Shown here: positions 56,750 through 64,000 of the stretch, in pieces
Position numbering within the stretch: the stretch's first letter is position 1
Layout of the letters: each line of letters opens with the position of its first letter
Source of the DNA: Bacteroides oleiciplenus YIT 12058
GTDB taxonomy: Bacteria > Bacteroidota > Bacteroidia > Bacteroidales > Bacteroidaceae
Direction: 5' to 3'
NCBI RefSeq assembly: GCF_000315485.1
Contig: NZ_JH992941.1
Coordinates: 186,001 to 250,000, forward strand
Length of the DNA stretch: 64,000 nt
Position numbers and translations under genes: made by a program
Notes under the pieces: generated by a model
The model's database searches: none
Told to the model about the DNA's origin: nothing
Seen by the model: only the letters and a program-made list of their open reading frames with translations

Positions 56750-56903
56750 TTCATTGCCTAATAAGACCTTCTTCATTGCCTACTTTTTATTCGTTCCACT
56801 ATAGTGGAACGCAAGGGTAACTATAGTGTCCCTTGCGGATAACTATAGTGGAACGCAAGGATAACTATAGTGGAACGCAAAAACATTGCCTAACAAAATA
56901 TAT
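56750..56903. repeat. Seven-unit array with a 22-bp period
   Basis: Starts at 56750, 56772, 56794, 56816, 56838, 56860 and 56882, exactly 22 bp apart. Two units begin TTCATTGCCTA, four carry CTATAGTG, and the last has ATTGCCTA. CGTTCCACTATAGTGGAACG at 56792-56811 is a perfect 20-nt palindrome. Downstream, TAGGCAT (56909-56915) and ATGCCTA (56931-56937) form a hairpin. No coding gene lies here; 56640-56749 shows nothing else I can recognise. Confidence 0.85.
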
Positions 56904-56976
56904 CTTGATAGGCATGCAGCAAAATAAAGAATGCCTATAGGTTATGAATATATTTTAGACAGGATTTCTCGTTTTA

Positions 56977-56989
56977 TGCATAAAATGCA
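56977..56989. promoter_or_regulatory. Possible ArgR operator
   Basis: TGCAT-AAA-ATGCA with ATTCA just after and TGAAT about 30 nt before, resembling the ArgR half-site TGAAT/ATTCA. About 100 nt before argR, so autoregulation is plausible, but the match is weak. Confidence 0.3.
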
Positions 56990-57053
56990 GCATTCATAGT
57001 ATAAAAAGTATAAAAAGCCTCCCATTTTTGCATATTCTTTCCAAAATAATCCC

Positions 57054-57061
57054 TACTTTTG
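57054..57061 (+). promoter_or_regulatory. -7 box (TACTTTTG) of the arginine operon
   Basis: Exact TAnnTTTG 30 nt before the argR ATG. TTTG at 57027-57030 is 23 nt upstream, slightly further than usual. Confidence 0.6.
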
Positions 57062-57090
57062 CACCGTTCTAAGAATAATTATACAAAAAG

Positions 57091-57564
57091 ATGAAGAAAA
57101 AAGCCAATCGGTTAGACGCTATCAAGATGATTATCTCAAGCAAGGACGTCAGTTCACAGGAAGAACTGCTGCAAGCTTTAGGTAAGGAAGGCTTTGAATT
57201 GACACAAGCCACTCTCTCCCGCGACTTGAAACAACTGAAAGTTGCCAAAGCGGCGAATATGAACGGGAAATACGTATATGTATTGCCCAACAACATCATG
57301 TACAAACGAACCAACGACCAAAGTGCCAGCGAAATGCTGATGAATAGCGGATTCGTTTCCCTGCATTTTTCAGGTAATATCGCCGTTATCCGTACCCGAC
57401 CAGGCTATGCCAGTAGTATGGCTTACGACATTGACAACCGCGAATGTCCCGCTATTTTGGGCACCATCGCCGGAGATGACACCATTATGCTGGTAGTGCA
57501 CGAAGCCGCTTCGCACAGTGAAGTACGCGACTTCTTGTCACAAATCATCCCTAATTTACACTAA
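57091..57564 (+). CDS. argR: Arginine repressor ArgR
   Basis: 157 residues with the family two-domain layout. The N-terminal winged helix (about 5-70; GKEGFELTQATLSRDLKQLK) binds ARG boxes. The C-terminal oligomerisation and arginine-binding domain (about 85-155) has GFVSLHFSGNIAVIRTRPGY and the motif CPAILGTIAGDDTIMLV, where GTIAGDDT holds the arginine-binding Asp pair. First gene of the arginine operon, so it probably controls its own synthesis. Full length, no anomalies. Confidence 0.93.
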   Translation: MKKKANRLDAIKMIISSKDVSSQEELLQALGKEGFELTQATLSRDLKQLKVAKAANMNGKYVYVLPNNIMYKRTNDQSASEMLMNSGFVSLHFSGNIAVIRTRPGYASSMAYDIDNRECPAILGTIAGDDTIMLVVHEAASHSEVRDFLSQIIPNLH

Positions 57565-57596
57565 CAACATATATAATCAGAACTGAACATAAAGAA

Positions 57597-58154
57597 ATGG
57601 ATACCAAAAAAGTGGATGTGATGGTGGCTGACGCCTCTCACGAAATTTATGTGGATAAGATTTTGGATACCATCAGAGAAGCGGCCAAAGTACGTGGAAC
57701 GGGCATCGCAGAACGCACACACGAATATGTGGCGACAAAAATGAAAGAAGGAAAAGCAATCATCGCCTTGTGCGGAGATGTATTTGCAGGATTCAGCTAC
57801 ATCGAGAGCTGGGGAAACAAGCAATACGTCGCCACTTCCGGTTTGATTGTGCATCCCGACTTTCGCGGCATAGGACTGGCTAAGCGAATCAAAATGGCCT
57901 CTTTCCGTCTGGCACGCCTGCGATGGCCTAACGCCAAAGTATTCAGTCTCACCAGTGGAGCTGCTGTCATGAAAATGAATACGGAACTGGGATATGTCCC
58001 CGTCACCTTCAATGAACTGACTGACGACGAATCTTTCTGGAAAGGTTGCGAAGGATGTATCAACCATGATATATTAGTAGCCAAGAACCGTAAGTTCTGC
58101 ATCTGCACTGCAATGCTCTATGACCCGGACTTACATGAAGAAGATAAAATTTAA
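57597..58154 (+). CDS. GNAT acyltransferase of the arginine pathway
   Basis: 185 residues with a GNAT acetyl-CoA/acyl-CoA site (VATSGLIVHPDFRGIGLAKR at about 78-97). Located 32 nt after argR and 11 nt before argG. In Bacteroides the arginine route runs on N-succinyl intermediates (N-succinylornithine transcarbamylase is known in B. fragilis), so I infer this enzyme acylates glutamate in the first step (ArgA/ArgJ-like role). It is not a member of the E. coli ArgA fusion with an amino-acid kinase. The acyl donor is uncertain. Confidence 0.7.
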   Translation: MDTKKVDVMVADASHEIYVDKILDTIREAAKVRGTGIAERTHEYVATKMKEGKAIIALCGDVFAGFSYIESWGNKQYVATSGLIVHPDFRGIGLAKRIKMASFRLARLRWPNAKVFSLTSGAAVMKMNTELGYVPVTFNELTDDESFWKGCEGCINHDILVAKNRKFCICTAMLYDPDLHEEDKI

Positions 58155-58165
58155 AATACAAGGAT

Positions 58166-59371
58166 ATGGAAAAGAAGAAAAAAGTAGTAGTCGCATTCAG
58201 CGGCGGTCTTGATACCTCATTTACGGTAATGTACCTTGCCAAAGAAAAAGGATACGAAGTATATGCAGCTTGTGCCAATACCGGCGGTTTCAGCCCCGAA
58301 CAACTGAAAACAAACGAAGAAAACGCCTACAAACTGGGTGCAAAAGAATATGTTACCATCGACGTAACACAGGAATATTACGAGAAGAGCCTGAAATACA
58401 TGGTATTCGGCAACGTACTGCGTAATGGTACCTACCCTGTTTCCGTAAGTTCCGAACGTATCTTCCAGGCGCTTGCCATCGCCCGCTATGCCAACGAAAT
58501 CGGTGCGGATGCCATCGCTCACGGTTCTACCGGCGCAGGCAACGACCAGATTCGTTTCGACATGACGTTCCTTGTATTGGCTCCCGGCGTAGAAATCATC
58601 ACGCTGACCCGCGACATGGCTTTGAGCCGCCAGGAAGAAATAGACTACCTGAACAAACACGGTTTCTCAGCCGACTTCACCAAACTGAAATATTCTTATA
58701 ACGTAGGTCTGTGGGGTACTTCTATCTGTGGCGGTGAAATTCTGGACTCTGCACAAGGTCTACCCGAAACAGCTTATCTGAAACACTGCACCAAAGAAGG
58801 TAGCGAACAATTGCGTCTCACTTTTGAGAAAGGCGAACTGAAAGCCGTAAATGATGAGACCTTCGACGACCCCATCAAGGCTATCCAGAAAGTGGAAGAA
58901 ATCGGTGCTGCTTATGGTATCGGTCGCGATATGCACGTAGGTGATACGATTATCGGCATCAAAGGACGCGTAGGTTTCGAGGCTGCTGCTCCAATGCTGA
59001 TTATCGGTGCACACAAGTTCTTGGAAAAATATACATTGAGCAAATGGCAGCAATACTGGAAAGACCAGGTTGCCAACTGGTACGGTATGTTCCTGCACGA
59101 AAGCCAGTATCTGGAACCGGTGATGCGTGACATCGAAGCCATGCTGGAATCTTCACAACGCAACGTGAACGGTACGGCTATCCTGGAACTCCGCCCGTTA
59201 GGTTTCTCAACCGTAGGTGTAGAAAGTAAGGACGATTTGGTAAAGACCAAGTTCGGCGAATACGGAGAAATGCAGAAAGGCTGGACAGCAGAAGATGCAA
59301 AAGGCTTTATCAAAGTGACTTCTACCCCGCTGAGAGTGTACTATAACAATCATAAGGATGAAGAGATTTAA
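58166..59371 (+). CDS. argG: Argininosuccinate synthase
   Basis: 401 residues; joins citrulline and aspartate with ATP hydrolysis to AMP. The ATP-pyrophosphatase motif AFSGGLDTS is at about 10-18, GSTGAGNDQIRFD near 125-137 and AWQxx-type tail residues follow. Length close to the 400-410 of bacterial ArgG. The start is fixed by the short 11-nt gap to the previous gene. Cytoplasmic, part of a tight operon. Confidence 0.95.
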   Translation: MEKKKKVVVAFSGGLDTSFTVMYLAKEKGYEVYAACANTGGFSPEQLKTNEENAYKLGAKEYVTIDVTQEYYEKSLKYMVFGNVLRNGTYPVSVSSERIFQALAIARYANEIGADAIAHGSTGAGNDQIRFDMTFLVLAPGVEIITLTRDMALSRQEEIDYLNKHGFSADFTKLKYSYNVGLWGTSICGGEILDSAQGLPETAYLKHCTKEGSEQLRLTFEKGELKAVNDETFDDPIKAIQKVEEIGAAYGIGRDMHVGDTIIGIKGRVGFEAAAPMLIIGAHKFLEKYTLSKWQQYWKDQVANWYGMFLHESQYLEPVMRDIEAMLESSQRNVNGTAILELRPLGFSTVGVESKDDLVKTKFGEYGEMQKGWTAEDAKGFIKVTSTPLRVYYNNHKDEEI

Positions 59372-59376
59372 ATCTT

Positions 59377-59592
59377 ATGGACAATAATAACAATAGGAAA
59401 CTTACCCGCTCACGCAGCGACAGAATGCTTGCCGGCGTTTGCGGAGGACTGGCAAATTACTTCGGGCTCGACCCGTCTCTCGTACGCATCGGTTATGCAC
59501 TGCTGACATTTTTCACCGTATTTGCCGGTATCCCTGTATACCTTATTATGTGGTTGATTGTCCCTGAAGAGAAAAACTTATATAACAGATAA
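59377..59592 (+). CDS. PspC-domain small membrane protein
   Basis: 71 residues: RMLAGVCGGLANYFGLDPSL, then one hydrophobic helix (GYALLTFFTVFAGIPVYLIMWLIV) and a short charged end. That is a complete PspC domain, as in phage-shock or envelope-stress proteins. Located 5 nt after argG and 10 nt before argC, within the arginine operon. No clear metabolic link to arginine, so it may be a co-transcribed passenger; stress-related use is a guess. Confidence 0.8.
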   Translation: MDNNNNRKLTRSRSDRMLAGVCGGLANYFGLDPSLVRIGYALLTFFTVFAGIPVYLIMWLIVPEEKNLYNR

Positions 59593-59602
59593 AGAACATA
59601 CA

Positions 59603-60571
59603 ATGATTAAAGTAGGAATCATCGGCGGAGCAGGATATACGGCAGGTGAATTGATACGCTTGCTGATTAACCATCCGGAAGCGGAAATCGTATTCATCAA
59701 CAGCTCAAGTAACGCCGGAAACAAAATTACCGACGTACATGAAGGATTGTACGGCGAAACGGACCTTGTCTTCACCGACGAGTTACCTTTGAATGAAATT
59801 GATGTATTATTCTTCTGTACTGCCCACGGCGATACGAAGAAATTTATGGAAAGCCATAATCTCCCTGAAGAATTGAAAGTTATCGACCTTTCTATGGATT
59901 ATCGCATTGCCTCTCCAGAGCATGAATTCATCTACGGCCTGCCGGAACTAAATCGCCGCGCCACCTGTAAAGCGAAATATGTGGCCAATCCCGGCTGCTT
60001 TGCCACTTGCATCCAACTGGGATTATTGCCTCTCGCCAAGCATCTGATGCTGAACGATGACATCATGGTAAACGCCATTACCGGCAGCACCGGTGCAGGC
60101 GTAAAACCGGGTGCAACGAGCCATTTCAGTTGGCGCAACAACAACATGAGCGTTTACAAAGCTTTCGACCATCAACATGTACCCGAAATCAAGCAATCGC
60201 TCAAACAGTTGCAGAACAGTTTTGATTCAGAGATAGACTTTATTCCTTACCGTGGAGATTTTCCTCGTGGCATCTTCACTACCATTGTAGTAAAGACCAA
60301 GGTTGCGCTGGACGAAATCACCCGTATGTACGAAGAATATTATGCGAAAGATTCCTTTGTACATATCGTAGATAAGAACATTGACCTGAAACAAGTGGTG
60401 AACACCAACAAGTGTCTTCTACATCTGGAGAAGCACGGTGATAAGTTGCTCATCATCTCCTGCATCGACAACCTGCTGAAAGGTGCCAGCGGACAGGCGG
60501 TACATAACATGAACCTGATGTTCAATTTAGAAGAAACTGTCGGCTTACGATTGAAGCCAAGTGCTTTCTAA
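59603..60571 (+). CDS. argC: N-acyl-gamma-glutamyl-phosphate reductase
   Basis: 322 residues from ATG 59603 (MIKVGIIGGAGYTAGELIRL); an upstream in-frame ATG lies within the PspC gene and is rejected. It has the NADP-binding motif GGAGYTAGE, and the catalytic Cys in NPGCFATC. It reduces N-acyl (probably N-succinyl) glutamyl phosphate to the semialdehyde. Length and start agree with other Bacteroides ArgC. Cytoplasmic. Confidence 0.93.
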   Translation: MIKVGIIGGAGYTAGELIRLLINHPEAEIVFINSSSNAGNKITDVHEGLYGETDLVFTDELPLNEIDVLFFCTAHGDTKKFMESHNLPEELKVIDLSMDYRIASPEHEFIYGLPELNRRATCKAKYVANPGCFATCIQLGLLPLAKHLMLNDDIMVNAITGSTGAGVKPGATSHFSWRNNNMSVYKAFDHQHVPEIKQSLKQLQNSFDSEIDFIPYRGDFPRGIFTTIVVKTKVALDEITRMYEEYYAKDSFVHIVDKNIDLKQVVNTNKCLLHLEKHGDKLLIISCIDNLLKGASGQAVHNMNLMFNLEETVGLRLKPSAF

Positions 60572-60604
60572 GTAATTCGTATTTTGTAATTTAGAATTAA
60601 AGAC

Positions 60605-61726
60605 ATGAACTTATTCGACGTATATCCTCTTTTTGACATCAACATCGTCAAAGGGAAAGGCTGCCACGTATGGGACGAAAACGGTACGGAGTATCTCGAC
60701 CTTTATGGCGGTCATGCAGTTATTTCCATCGGACATGCACACCCGCATTATGTGGAGATGATAAGCAAACAAGTTGCTACGTTGGGATTCTATTCCAACT
60801 CAGTCATCAACAAGCTACAACAAGAAGTTGCCGAACGTTTGGGAAAAGCATGTGGTTATGATGACTACTCCTTATTCCTTATCAACAGTGGTGCCGAAGC
60901 TAACGAAAACGCTTTGAAGTTGGCTTCATTCTATAACGGACGTACGCGAGTGGTTTCTTTCAACAAAGCTTTCCACGGACGTACTTCACTGGCAGTAGAA
61001 GTAACCAATAACCCCAAAATCATCGCTCCTATCAACGATTGCGGACACGTAACGTATCTGCCTCTGAATGATATAGAAGCCATGAAAGCCGAACTGGCTA
61101 AGGGGGATGTCTGTGCAGTAATCATCGAAGGTATTCAAGGTGTAGGTGGTATCCAATTGCCGACGGATGAATTTATGCATGCCCTGCGTGAAGCCTGTAC
61201 GGAACATAATACAGTGCTGGTTCTTGATGAAATACAAAGTGGCTACGGACGTAGCGGTAAGTTCTTTGCTCATCAACATAACGGCATCAAAGCTGACATC
61301 ATCACCGTAGCCAAAGGCATCGGCAACGGTTTCCCGATGGCAGGCGCACTAATCAGTCCGATGTTCACTCCTGTTTACGGACAGCTTGGCACTACTTTCG
61401 GTGGCAACCACCTGGCATGTAGCGCAGCACTCGCCGTACTGGATGTGATAGAACAAGAGAACCTGATAGAGAATACCGCCAAGGTAGGTGACTACCTGAT
61501 GACGGAACTGAAAAAGTTCCCGCAAATCAAGGAAGTTCGCGGACGCGGCCTGATGATTGGCCTTGAATTTGAAGAGCCGATCAAGGAATTACGTTTGAAA
61601 CTATTGAAAGAACAGCATGTATTTACCGGTGTGAGCGGAACCAATGTCATCCGTCTGTTGCCGCCTCTCTGCCTCAGCATGGAGGAAGCGAAGGAGTTCC
61701 TCGAGCGCTTCAAGAAAGTACTTTGA
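60605..61726 (+). CDS. argD: N-acylornithine aminotransferase
   Basis: 373 residues of the class III PLP aminotransferase family. Visible: GGHAVISIGHAHPHYV, INSGAEANENALKLA (PLP phosphate contact), the Asp in VLDEIQSGYGRSG and the PLP-binding Lys in ITVAKGIGNGFPMAG. It transfers an amino group from glutamate to the N-acylglutamate semialdehyde. Last gene of the arginine operon, followed by a terminator. Confidence 0.94.
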   Translation: MNLFDVYPLFDINIVKGKGCHVWDENGTEYLDLYGGHAVISIGHAHPHYVEMISKQVATLGFYSNSVINKLQQEVAERLGKACGYDDYSLFLINSGAEANENALKLASFYNGRTRVVSFNKAFHGRTSLAVEVTNNPKIIAPINDCGHVTYLPLNDIEAMKAELAKGDVCAVIIEGIQGVGGIQLPTDEFMHALREACTEHNTVLVLDEIQSGYGRSGKFFAHQHNGIKADIITVAKGIGNGFPMAGALISPMFTPVYGQLGTTFGGNHLACSAALAVLDVIEQENLIENTAKVGDYLMTELKKFPQIKEVRGRGLMIGLEFEEPIKELRLKLLKEQHVFTGVSGTNVIRLLPPLCLSMEEAKEFLERFKKVL

Positions 61727-61746
61727 TATTTGAGATAATCAGCAAT

Positions 61747-61794
61747 AAAAAAGCAACCACTTTGGAATGAAAAAACAAGTGGTTGCTTTTTTCT
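61747..61794. terminator. Bidirectional terminator after argD
   Basis: 16-bp arms (AAAAAAGCAACCACTT at 61747-61762 and its complement at 61777-61792) with 14 nt between. T runs on both strands; it separates argD from the minus-strand Zeta-like gene. Confidence 0.93.
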
Positions 61795-61795
61795 T

Positions 61796-62323
61796 TTATA
61801 ACGTATCCTCACAAATCAATTGCGCCCACTCAGGAATATCATCCACATACTGCTTTGCTAAGTTCCCTTCGGTCAAACGAAACAAGAGCCTCGCATCAAC
61901 ATCATCTATTGAATTATCATAAATATACGCTCTATCTACCATTTTTGCAACAACATAGCAATTAAGGAGAGATTTCTGATAGCGAGAAATTATTTTAGTG
62001 ATTGGTACATCATGTCCACCTTCCATAACCCGATTTGCAATGCGGGCAGCATTGATTGTGGGGGACTCTGTGCAAACAAAAAATAGCCGAACAAAGAAAC
62101 CCATCTCAATCGCTTTGCTAATATAATCAACCTTATCTTGAACAGACAAGACGGTTTCAAATATCAAGCTTTTACGTTCTCTCAAACATTGCTCCCTCAA
62201 GTCTTCACAATATTTTATTGCTTGCATAACTGCCTCCTTGGAGTTCCAATCACCAAAACGCTCCTGTGCCACAATATCCGGATTGATGTAAAACAATAAG
62301 CACCGGTTTATGACACCAATCAT
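61796..62323 (-). CDS. Zeta-toxin-family protein lacking the Walker A motif
   Basis: 175 residues. The body (FYINPDIVAQERFGDWNSKE, LIFETVLSVQDKVDYISKAI, and RLFFVCTESP) looks like the kinase core of zeta-type toxins, which have a Walker A P-loop before this segment. Here only MIGVINRCLL stands before FYINPD, so roughly 20-30 residues including GxxGxGKS are missing. The ATG overlaps the upstream small gene by four bases. Without the P-loop it should not bind ATP, so it is probably inactive or has lost its toxin role. A pseudogene is equally possible. Confidence 0.6.
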   Translation of the reverse strand: MIGVINRCLLFYINPDIVAQERFGDWNSKEAVMQAIKYCEDLREQCLRERKSLIFETVLSVQDKVDYISKAIEMGFFVRLFFVCTESPTINAARIANRVMEGGHDVPITKIISRYQKSLLNCYVVAKMVDRAYIYDNSIDDVDARLLFRLTEGNLAKQYVDDIPEWAQLICEDTL

Positions 62324-62559
62324 TCATCTCCAATATCCGTTTTACTTTTTCTCAACTGTTCCATTCGTTGTTGCTTGCGGACAGCAACCCTACGTTGTGC
62401 CCGGACAGCGGTCCGGATTTCATTAAAGAAGTTTTTATGGGCCTCTTCCGATTTAGACTTCGCTTCTTCAGCCACTTCTTTCATAAGCTGGGATAACATT
62501 TCATCAGTGGGCTCCTCCATACTCGTCAAACGATAGGAATTCATTTCTCTTTCAGGCAT
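62320..62559 (-). CDS. Small charged protein, possible antitoxin partner
   Basis: 79 residues, highly charged and helical (EEPTDEMLSQLMKEVAEEAK, then RAQRRVAVRKQQRMEQLRKS). It overlaps the Zeta-like gene by ATGA, the usual position of an antitoxin. No motif identifies a known antitoxin family. Given the damaged neighbour, it may be a remnant of an old toxin-antitoxin pair. Confidence 0.5.
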   Translation of the reverse strand: MPEREMNSYRLTSMEEPTDEMLSQLMKEVAEEAKSKSEEAHKNFFNEIRTAVRAQRRVAVRKQQRMEQLRKSKTDIGDE

Positions 62560-62683
62560 AGCTCTATTTTTTAGTCGAACAAATATAGGTATTATCTTCT
62601 ATACTAAACAATTTAGGCTTTCTTTTTGCATAAGAACAAAGAAAAAACGTTCGAACTGTTTCATATATCGACTAAAAAATATC

Positions 62684-62691
62684 TACCTTTG
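62684..62691 (+). promoter_or_regulatory. -7 box (TACCTTTG) of proC
   Basis: Exact TAnnTTTG 33 nt before the proC ATG. No clear -33 TTTG. Confidence 0.5.
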
Positions 62692-62723
62692 CCCATCGTC
62701 AACCCTTTTAATAACAGAATGAT

Positions 62724-63497
62724 ATGAAAACAGCAATCATCGGAGCAGGAAATATGGGTGGCTCTATCGCCCGTGGATTGGCAAAGGGAAGCATTATCCC
62801 CGCCTCGGATATTATAGTTTCTAATCCCTCGCAAGGAAAGTTGGATGCACTGAAAGCAGAATTCCCCGCTTTGCAGACTACTCATGACAATCAGGAAGCC
62901 GTCACCGGCGCCGAATTTATCATACTCGCCGTGAAGCCCTGGCTCATCAAGCCCGTGCTGCGCGAGCTGAAGTTGAAAAGTAAGCAAATACTTATATCCG
63001 TTGCCGCCGGCATCTCTTTCGAAGAATTGGCACAGAACGTTGCCGAAAAGGAAATGACCATGTTCCGCATCATCCCCAACACTGCCATCAGCGAAATGGA
63101 GAGCATGACACTCATCGCCAGCCGCAACGCCAGCAAAGAGCAGGAACAACTGATGCTGGACATCTTCAACCAGATGGGCCTTGCCTTGCTCATCCCCGAA
63201 GAAAAGTTCTCAGCCGCCACTTCCATGACGTCATGTGGCATCGCTTATGTATTGAAATACATCCAGGCAGCCATGCAAGCCGGCATCGAAATGGGTATCT
63301 ATCCCCAAGATGGCATGCGCATGGTGGCACAAACCATGAAAGGAGCAGCCGAACTGATACTGAACAACGACACGCACCCCAGCGTAGAAATTGACAAAGT
63401 ATGCACCCCCGGCGGCATCACCATCAAAGGCATCAACGAGCTGGAACATGGAGGCTACACCTCAACCATCATCAACGCCATAAAGAAAAGCGTGTGA
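62724..63497 (+). CDS. proC: Pyrroline-5-carboxylate reductase
   Basis: 257 residues. NADPH-binding motif IGAGNMGGSIARG at about 5-17, AVKPW (about 70), the proline-reductase middle helix region (ISVAAGISFEELAQ), and the C-terminal dimerisation part with the family signature (TCG... as TSCGIAYV; VCTPGGITIKGI). It makes proline from P5C. Cytoplasmic, own promoter, followed 56 nt later by an XRE-cupin gene in the same direction. Confidence 0.93.
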   Translation: MKTAIIGAGNMGGSIARGLAKGSIIPASDIIVSNPSQGKLDALKAEFPALQTTHDNQEAVTGAEFIILAVKPWLIKPVLRELKLKSKQILISVAAGISFEELAQNVAEKEMTMFRIIPNTAISEMESMTLIASRNASKEQEQLMLDIFNQMGLALLIPEEKFSAATSMTSCGIAYVLKYIQAAMQAGIEMGIYPQDGMRMVAQTMKGAAELILNNDTHPSVEIDKVCTPGGITIKGINELEHGGYTSTIINAIKKSV

Positions 63498-63553
63498 TGC
63501 AGACCATCACACCAGATTAAGGACTCATAATTAATTCATTAAATAACAACCAC

Positions 63554-64000
63554 ATGGACGAACAAATTAAGCAAATAGCAGAACGTCTTCGCGGACTCCG
63601 TGATGTACTTGAACTGACAGCCGAGGACATCGCCCGCGAATGCGATATCTCTCCTTACGACTACCGCCTTGCCGAAACGGGAGATTTTGATATCTCCGTA
63701 AGCATGCTGCAAAAGATTGCGCGCAGATACGGCGTGTCACTGGACGCACTGATGTTTGGCGAAGAACCCAAAATGAGCAGTTACTTCCTGACCCGTGCCG
63801 GAAAAGGAACCAGCATCGAACGTACCAAAGCCTACAAGTACCAGTCGCTCGCCGCAGGTTTCATAAACCGCAGCGTAGATCCGTTCATCGTAACCGTTGA
63901 GCCCAAACCGGACGATGAGCCGATACACTATAACAGCCACGCCGGACAAGAATTCAGCCTCGTACTGGAAGGGCGCATGATGGTCAACATCGACGGCAAA
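63554..64000 (+). CDS. XRE-family regulator with cupin domain (5' part)
   Basis: 149 codons from ATG 63554 are open to the end of the window. Residues ~6-65 form an XRE helix-turn-helix (LELTAEDIARECDISPYDYR and FDISVSMLQKIARRYGVSLD). From ~75 the sequence becomes beta-rich, leading to GQEFSLVLEGRMMVNIDGK, the first cupin strands. This type commonly regulates a neighbouring metabolic operon in response to a small ligand. The C-terminal part is outside the window. Possibly co-transcribed with proC (56-nt gap). Confidence 0.8.
   Translation, partial: MDEQIKQIAERLRGLRDVLELTAEDIARECDISPYDYRLAETGDFDISVSMLQKIARRYGVSLDALMFGEEPKMSSYFLTRAGKGTSIERTKAYKYQSLAAGFINRSVDPFIVTVEPKPDDEPIHYNSHAGQEFSLVLEGRMMVNIDGK

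Noticed and set aside
56750..56903. CRISPR array or integron sites
   Set aside because: Again no spacers, no integrase and no cas genes; period of 22 bp is too short.
59558..59602. Earlier argC start
   Set aside because: It lies within the PspC gene and adds residues in front of the conserved MIKVGIIGGAGYTAGE.

Overview
The window looks like a chromosomal segment of a gut Bacteroides (or close relative). Support comes from a SusC/SusD pair, many lipoproteins, recurring TAnnTTTG -7 promoter boxes, an N-succinyl/N-acetyl type arginine cluster of Bacteroidetes style, DUF6266, DUF4450 and DUF4374 proteins, and NVEALA-family small peptides. Species cannot be fixed from the sequence alone.

Layout. 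1-2130: end of an ABC export operon and a ROK sugar kinase. 2176-15256: a minus-strand accessory island with two NVEALA peptide genes, three 6-bladed beta-propeller lipoproteins, a thioredoxin-like/DUF1573 lipoprotein, two transglutaminase-fold lipoproteins, its own type I signal peptidase, an O-antigen-ligase-like TPR membrane protein, a small LuxR-type HTH protein and a membrane-spanning winged-helix regulator. I consider this the best candidate for an undescribed system. 15257-21300: housekeeping (rplS, S1/CvfB-like protein, mdh, tRNA-Phe, tRNA-Pro, DUF456) plus a DUF6266 gene. 21284-31155: polysaccharide-degradation genes (DUF4450 protein, six-hairpin glycosidase-like lipoprotein, PL1-like lyase, GH2). 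31590-36664: a three-gene iron/xenosiderophore operon of XusABC type. 36917-42166: SusD and SusC. 42407-49535: AraC regulator, GH105, and the L-rhamnose genes rhaD, rhaT, rhaA and rhaK. 49645-56550: GH28, GH106-like and a two-domain esterase/GH105 protein. 57091-61726: arginine genes (argR, GNAT, argG, PspC protein, argC, argD). 61796-62559: a degraded Zeta-toxin-like pair. 62724-64000: proC and the start of an XRE-cupin regulator.

How it fits together. Enzymes at both ends of the rhamnose cluster (GH28, GH106, two GH105 domains, acetylesterase, PL1, GH2) would release rhamnose and unsaturated galacturonides from rhamnogalacturonan-like pectin. RhaT imports L-rhamnose, and RhaA, RhaK and RhaD convert it to DHAP and lactaldehyde. 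The AraC protein beside them is the likely rhamnose sensor.

Non-coding structure is unusually rich. Three unrelated loci carry arrays of about 22-bp units that are each roughly palindromic, two of them running into the 3' end of a gene. An 82-bp tandem duplication doubles a complete promoter. Several promoters carry an inverted repeat touching the -7 box. Heptamer-based hairpins lie in front of two genes.
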